Shown one piece after another: positions 21,478-23,142 of a stretch of 23,142 bases of DNA. The notes under the pieces are model-generated. The model did no database searches and was not told the DNA's origin. It saw nothing but the letters and a program-made list of their open reading frames with translations. The stretch is from Nocardioides sp. (GTDB lineage: Bacteria; Actinomycetota; Actinomycetes; Propionibacteriales; Nocardioidaceae), in assembly GCA_021731205.1 (NCBI GenBank), contig JAKFXV010000296.1, positions 1-23,142 on the forward strand, written 5' to 3'. Position 1 is the stretch's first letter, and each line of letters starts with the position of its first letter. The translations under genes and the position numbers were made by a program.

Positions 21478-23142
21478 TCAGCGGGCGTAGAGCCGGGCGA
21501 TGTCGTCTTTGAAGTCGCGCATCACGACGGTGCGCTTGAGCTTCAGACTCGGGGTCAAGGCGCCGCCTTCCTCGGTCCAATCGACCGGCAGGATCTCGAA
21601 CCTGCGGATCGACTCGGCTTGAGAGACGGCCTTGTTGGCTTCGGCGACTGCGGTTTCGATCTCGGCGCGGACCTCGGGTTCCACGGAGTACTCCGCCAGC
21701 GACCGAACCGGTGTGTCGTGAGCGCGTGACCATGCCAGGCACGCCTCGTGGTCCAGGGTGATCAGCGCTGCGATGAACGGCTGCCCGTCCCCGACGACCA
21801 GGCACTGGCCGACCAGTGGGTGTGCCCGCACGCGGTCTTCCAAGATGGCGGGCGCGACGTTCTTGCCGCCGGCCGTGACGATGATCTCCTTCTTGCGACC
21901 GGTGATCTTCACGAATCCCTCGTCGTCGATCTCACCGATGTCGCCGGTGCAGAACCAGCCGTCACGAAAACCCGACGACGCGTCTGCGCTGGGGGGGCCG
22001 TCGGGGTTCCAGTAGCCCGAGAACACCTGGGCGCCGCGGAAGAGGAGCTCCCCGTCCTCGGCAACGCGAGCAGCGGTGCCGGGGAAAGGCCGGCCCACGG
22101 TTCCGATCTTGACGGCCGAAACGGTGTTCACCGTCAGAGCTCCGGTCGTCTCGGTGAGGCCGTACCCCTCCAGCACGGTCAGGCCCAGGCCCCGGTAGAA
22201 GTGACCGAGTCGTTCACCCATCGGAGCGCCGCCCGACACGGCGAATGCGCAGCGTCCGCCGAGGGCCGCGCGGAGTTTTCCGTAGACCAGCCGTGAGAAG
22301 GCGGCATGCTGGGCGCGCACCCGGATCGGCACTCGTCCGGAGTCGAGTGCGCGTGAGTAGGTGATCGCCACCTCGGCGGCGCGTTCGAAGATCCGGCCCT
22401 TGCCTTCCGCGGTCGCCTTCTGCGAGGCGGTGTTGAACACCTTCTCGAACACGCGTGGGACGGCCAGGACGAACGTCGGCCGGAATTCACGGAGGTCATC
22501 ACCGAGCCGGCTGATGTCGCGGCTGTGTCCGACGCGAACCCCGGCTTTGACGCAACCGATCTCGATGATGCGGGCAAAGACATGCGCCAACGGCAGAAAC
22601 AGCAAGGTCGCTGCGTCCTCGTCCGCGAAGAGCTCTGGGAGCAGCTCGACCGCCACGTCCAACTCGAACATGAAGTTGCCGTGGGTGAGGTGGCAGCCCT
22701 TCGGAGCCCCGGTTGTTCCGGAGGTGTAGATCAAGGTCGCGAGATCGTCGGGCCGGGCGTGGGTCCGACGAGCTTCGAGCTCGGCATCGCCGATCTCTTC
22801 GCCCAGCCGGCCAAGCACTTCGACCGCGTTGTCCTCCATCGACCAGACGTGGATCAACTCCGGCGTATCCGCCCGCACCGTAGCAACCCGGCCCACGTGT
22901 TCGGTTCGCTCGGCGACGATGGCAACGCAACCGGAATCCGCCAGGATCACCCGCAACTGGTCCGAAGCGGAGGTCTCGTAGATCGGCACGCTCACGGCAC
23001 TCGCGAACCAGATCGCATAGTCGAACAGGGTCCATTCGTACCGGGTGGCCGCCAGGATGCCGATCCGGTCACCGGGCTGGATGCCCGCAGCGATCAACCC
23101 CTTCGCCACGCGCGAGACCTCGGCGAGGAATTCAGCCGATGT
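21478..23142 (-). CDS. FadD15-type long-chain acyl-CoA synthetase (5' end outside window)
   Basis: AMP-forming long-chain fatty acid:CoA ligase of the ANL superfamily, which activates fatty acids through an acyl-adenylate. The window holds the C-terminal 554 residues; the frame continues without a stop to the right edge (TSAEFLAEVSRVAKGL), so the GTG at 23109 is internal. Visible motifs are the P-loop IYTSGTTGAPKGCHLTHGN, GYGLTETTGALTVN, the hinge region WFCTGDIGEIDDEGFVKITGRKKEIIVTAGGKNVAPA, and the C-terminal LTPSLKLKR with the catalytic lysine. YEWTLFDYAIWFASAVSVPIYETSS-like sequence near the N-terminus matches the FadD15 group. In M. tuberculosis, fadD15 lies near the NlpC/P60, trpD and ctaE genes, consistent with this neighbourhood. 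Confidence 0.95.
   Translation of the reverse strand, partial: TSAEFLAEVSRVAKGLIAAGIQPGDRIGILAATRYEWTLFDYAIWFASAVSVPIYETSASDQLRVILADSGCVAIVAERTEHVGRVATVRADTPELIHVWSMEDNAVEVLGRLGEEIGDAELEARRTHARPDDLATLIYTSGTTGAPKGCHLTHGNFMFELDVAVELLPELFADEDAATLLFLPLAHVFARIIEIGCVKAGVRVGHSRDISRLGDDLREFRPTFVLAVPRVFEKVFNTASQKATAEGKGRIFERAAEVAITYSRALDSGRVPIRVRAQHAAFSRLVYGKLRAALGGRCAFAVSGGAPMGERLGHFYRGLGLTVLEGYGLTETTGALTVNTVSAVKIGTVGRPFPGTAARVAEDGELLFRGAQVFSGYWNPDGPPSADASSGFRDGWFCTGDIGEIDDEGFVKITGRKKEIIVTAGGKNVAPAILEDRVRAHPLVGQCLVVGDGQPFIAALITLDHEACLAWSRAHDTPVRSLAEYSVEPEVRAEIETAVAEANKAVSQAESIRRFEILPVDWTEEGGALTPSLKLKRTVVMRDFKDDIARLYAR

Overview
The window comes from a high-GC Gram-positive bacterium (Actinomycetota). 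Coding sequence is GC-rich with many GTG starts and one probable TTG start. Several genes have a TANNNT -10 box only 6-8 nt before the start codon, the usual sign of leaderless actinobacterial mRNA. The left half matches, from memory, the order qcrC-ctaE-trpD-(DnaQ/UvrC-like)-NlpC/P60 that in Mycobacterium tuberculosis runs from Rv2194 down to Rv2190c, with fadD15 (Rv2187) close by. The details (Lrp-type single-domain protein, M48 peptidase, complete Tad locus) fit a Propionibacteriales/Nocardioidaceae-type genome, but that placement is inference.

Region 1 (1-6427) is core metabolism and DNA maintenance. It holds the 5' part of a di-haem cytochrome c (qcrC) and cytochrome oxidase subunit III (ctaE) on the minus strand. 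Divergent from these are a CtaG-type oxidase assembly protein, a degenerate receiver-like protein and trpD. Convergent with trpD lies a two-gene unit: a DEDDh exonuclease/GIY-YIG nuclease fusion translationally coupled to a stand-alone Lrp/AsnC ligand-binding domain. Two small cysteine-rich proteins follow on the plus strand.

Region 2 (6428-9838) is a plus-strand cell-envelope cluster: a secreted coiled-coil NlpC/P60 peptidoglycan hydrolase behind a GC-rich leader that may be a diverged ydaO-type riboswitch, a lipoprotein with an HExxH gluzincin site, and an overlapping membrane M48 peptidase.

Region 3 (9944-21304) is an 11-kb minus-strand tight-adherence (Tad/Flp) pilus locus. In transcription order it reads tadE, a TadG-like protein with an Ig/IPT-like insert, cpaB, cpaE/tadZ, tadA, a vWA-TadB fusion, tadC, a NarL-type histidine kinase, its LuxR-type response regulator, and two Flp pilins. 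Most junctions overlap by 1-4 nt or are separated by 1-7 nt. The locus appears to have at least three promoters: one before tadE with a palindrome over the -10, a leaderless one before the kinase, and one before the pilins with a 20-bp near-palindrome. The kinase/regulator pair sits between machine and pilin genes and probably controls pilin or whole-locus expression. No prepilin peptidase (TadV) gene is in the window.

Region 4 (21478-23142) is the C-terminal 554 codons of a FadD15-type long-chain acyl-CoA synthetase. The most unusual parts are the vWA-TadB fusion with a 15-bp tandem repeat at its coupled start, the candidate operators upstream of tadE and flp, three 15-bp direct repeats after the M48 gene, and the structured leader before the NlpC/P60 gene.
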